Shown here piece by piece: positions 18,989 through 19,153 of a DNA stretch of 19,153 nt. Every line of letters starts with the position of its first letter. Within the stretch, counting starts at the first letter, position 1. The translations under genes were made by a program, and so were the position numbers. The notes beneath the pieces were generated by a model that worked only from the letters and a program-made list of their open reading frames with translations, was not told the DNA's origin and did not search any database. Source of the stretch: JAWWPY01 sp964412845. GTDB lineage: Bacteria > Actinomycetota > Actinomycetes > Streptosporangiales > Streptosporangiaceae. The stretch is taken from positions 1-19,153 of the forward strand of contig CAYPQM010000136.1 in NCBI GenBank assembly GCA_964412845.1, read 5' to 3'.

Positions 18989-19153
18989 TCAGCCCTGCTT
19001 CGTCTCCCAGAAAATCTTGTTGATGTCGTCGATCTTGGCCAGCAGCGCATCGGCCGTGGCCACATCAGTGCTGCTCTTCGTGCCGCCGCCACCACCGGCG
19101 AGCTTGGTGGCGTCGTTGAACAACTGGTTCAGCTGCGGGTACTTCTCGAAGTG
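18989..19153 (-). CDS. sodN: Nickel superoxide dismutase SodN, C-terminal fragment (cut by window edge)
   Basis: The last 54 residues of a Ni-containing superoxide dismutase. The visible part starts HFEKYPQLNQLFNDATKLAG and ends DDINKIFWETKQG, matching the C-terminal helices of Streptomyces SodN (HFEKYPELH..., IDKIFWETKK). The nickel hook (HCDLPCG) and the propeptide lie outside the window. A Gly/Ser/Thr-rich patch (GGGGTKSSTD) replaces the usual linker between the last two helices. The enzyme removes superoxide in the cytoplasm or outside after processing. The stop is TGA at 18989-18991 on the minus strand, and a hairpin follows. Confidence 0.93.
   Translation of the reverse strand, partial: HFEKYPQLNQLFNDATKLAGGGGGTKSSTDVATADALLAKIDDINKIFWETKQG

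Overview
The window is very GC-rich chromosomal DNA from an actinobacterium (Actinomycetota). The markers are a WhiB1-type Fe-S regulator, a PdtaS-type histidine kinase, a SigF/RsbW-like sigma/anti-sigma pair, a DasR-like GntR regulator, nickel superoxide dismutase (SodN), a mycobacterial-type BioB, its partner BsaP, and a small TB7.3-like biotin carrier. SodN and a DasR-like protein point towards a Streptomyces/Streptosporangium/Catenulispora-like lineage rather than Mycobacterium, but the genus cannot be fixed from this sequence. There are no tRNA or rRNA genes, no CRISPR array and no insertion sequence. Nearly all of the sequence is coding.

Layout, left to right: (1) 1-1247: the end of a biotin carboxylase, a 70-residue biotin carrier protein, and bsaP on the opposite strand. 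(2) 1398-3027: a SigE-family ECF sigma factor overlapping a one-pass membrane protein that is probably its anti-sigma partner and carries an internal duplication. (3) 3120-7207: an IlvG-like ThDP enzyme, a divergent GNAT acetyltransferase, a membrane-anchored CBM2 protein and YbaK. (4) 7298-9246: a DUF3311-mctP monocarboxylate uptake operon. (5) 9431-13320: a minus-strand biotin operon read bioF, DasR-like gntR, bioD, bioB, with no bioA. (6) 13474-17350: pdtaS, whiB1, a lipid/diacylglycerol kinase and a small membrane protein, in the same relative order and orientation that I recall for M. tuberculosis Rv3220c-whiB1-Rv3218-Rv3217c. (7) 17396-19153: the rsbW-sigF stress operon and the end of sodN.

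Biotin is the main theme. Synthesis genes (bioF, bioD, bioB), an accessory protein for BioB (bsaP) and biotin-using proteins (AccC and its carrier) lie within 13 kb, although bsaP is not next to bioB. The least expected points are a DasR-type regulator translationally embedded in the bio operon, a bioD with no standard start codon where its N-terminus must begin (ATC is there), CRP-like sites ahead of whiB1 and mctP, and many short tandem duplications at gene ends and inside proteins. I did not find an obvious wholly new multi-gene system. The regulator-containing bio operon is the best candidate for undescribed biology.
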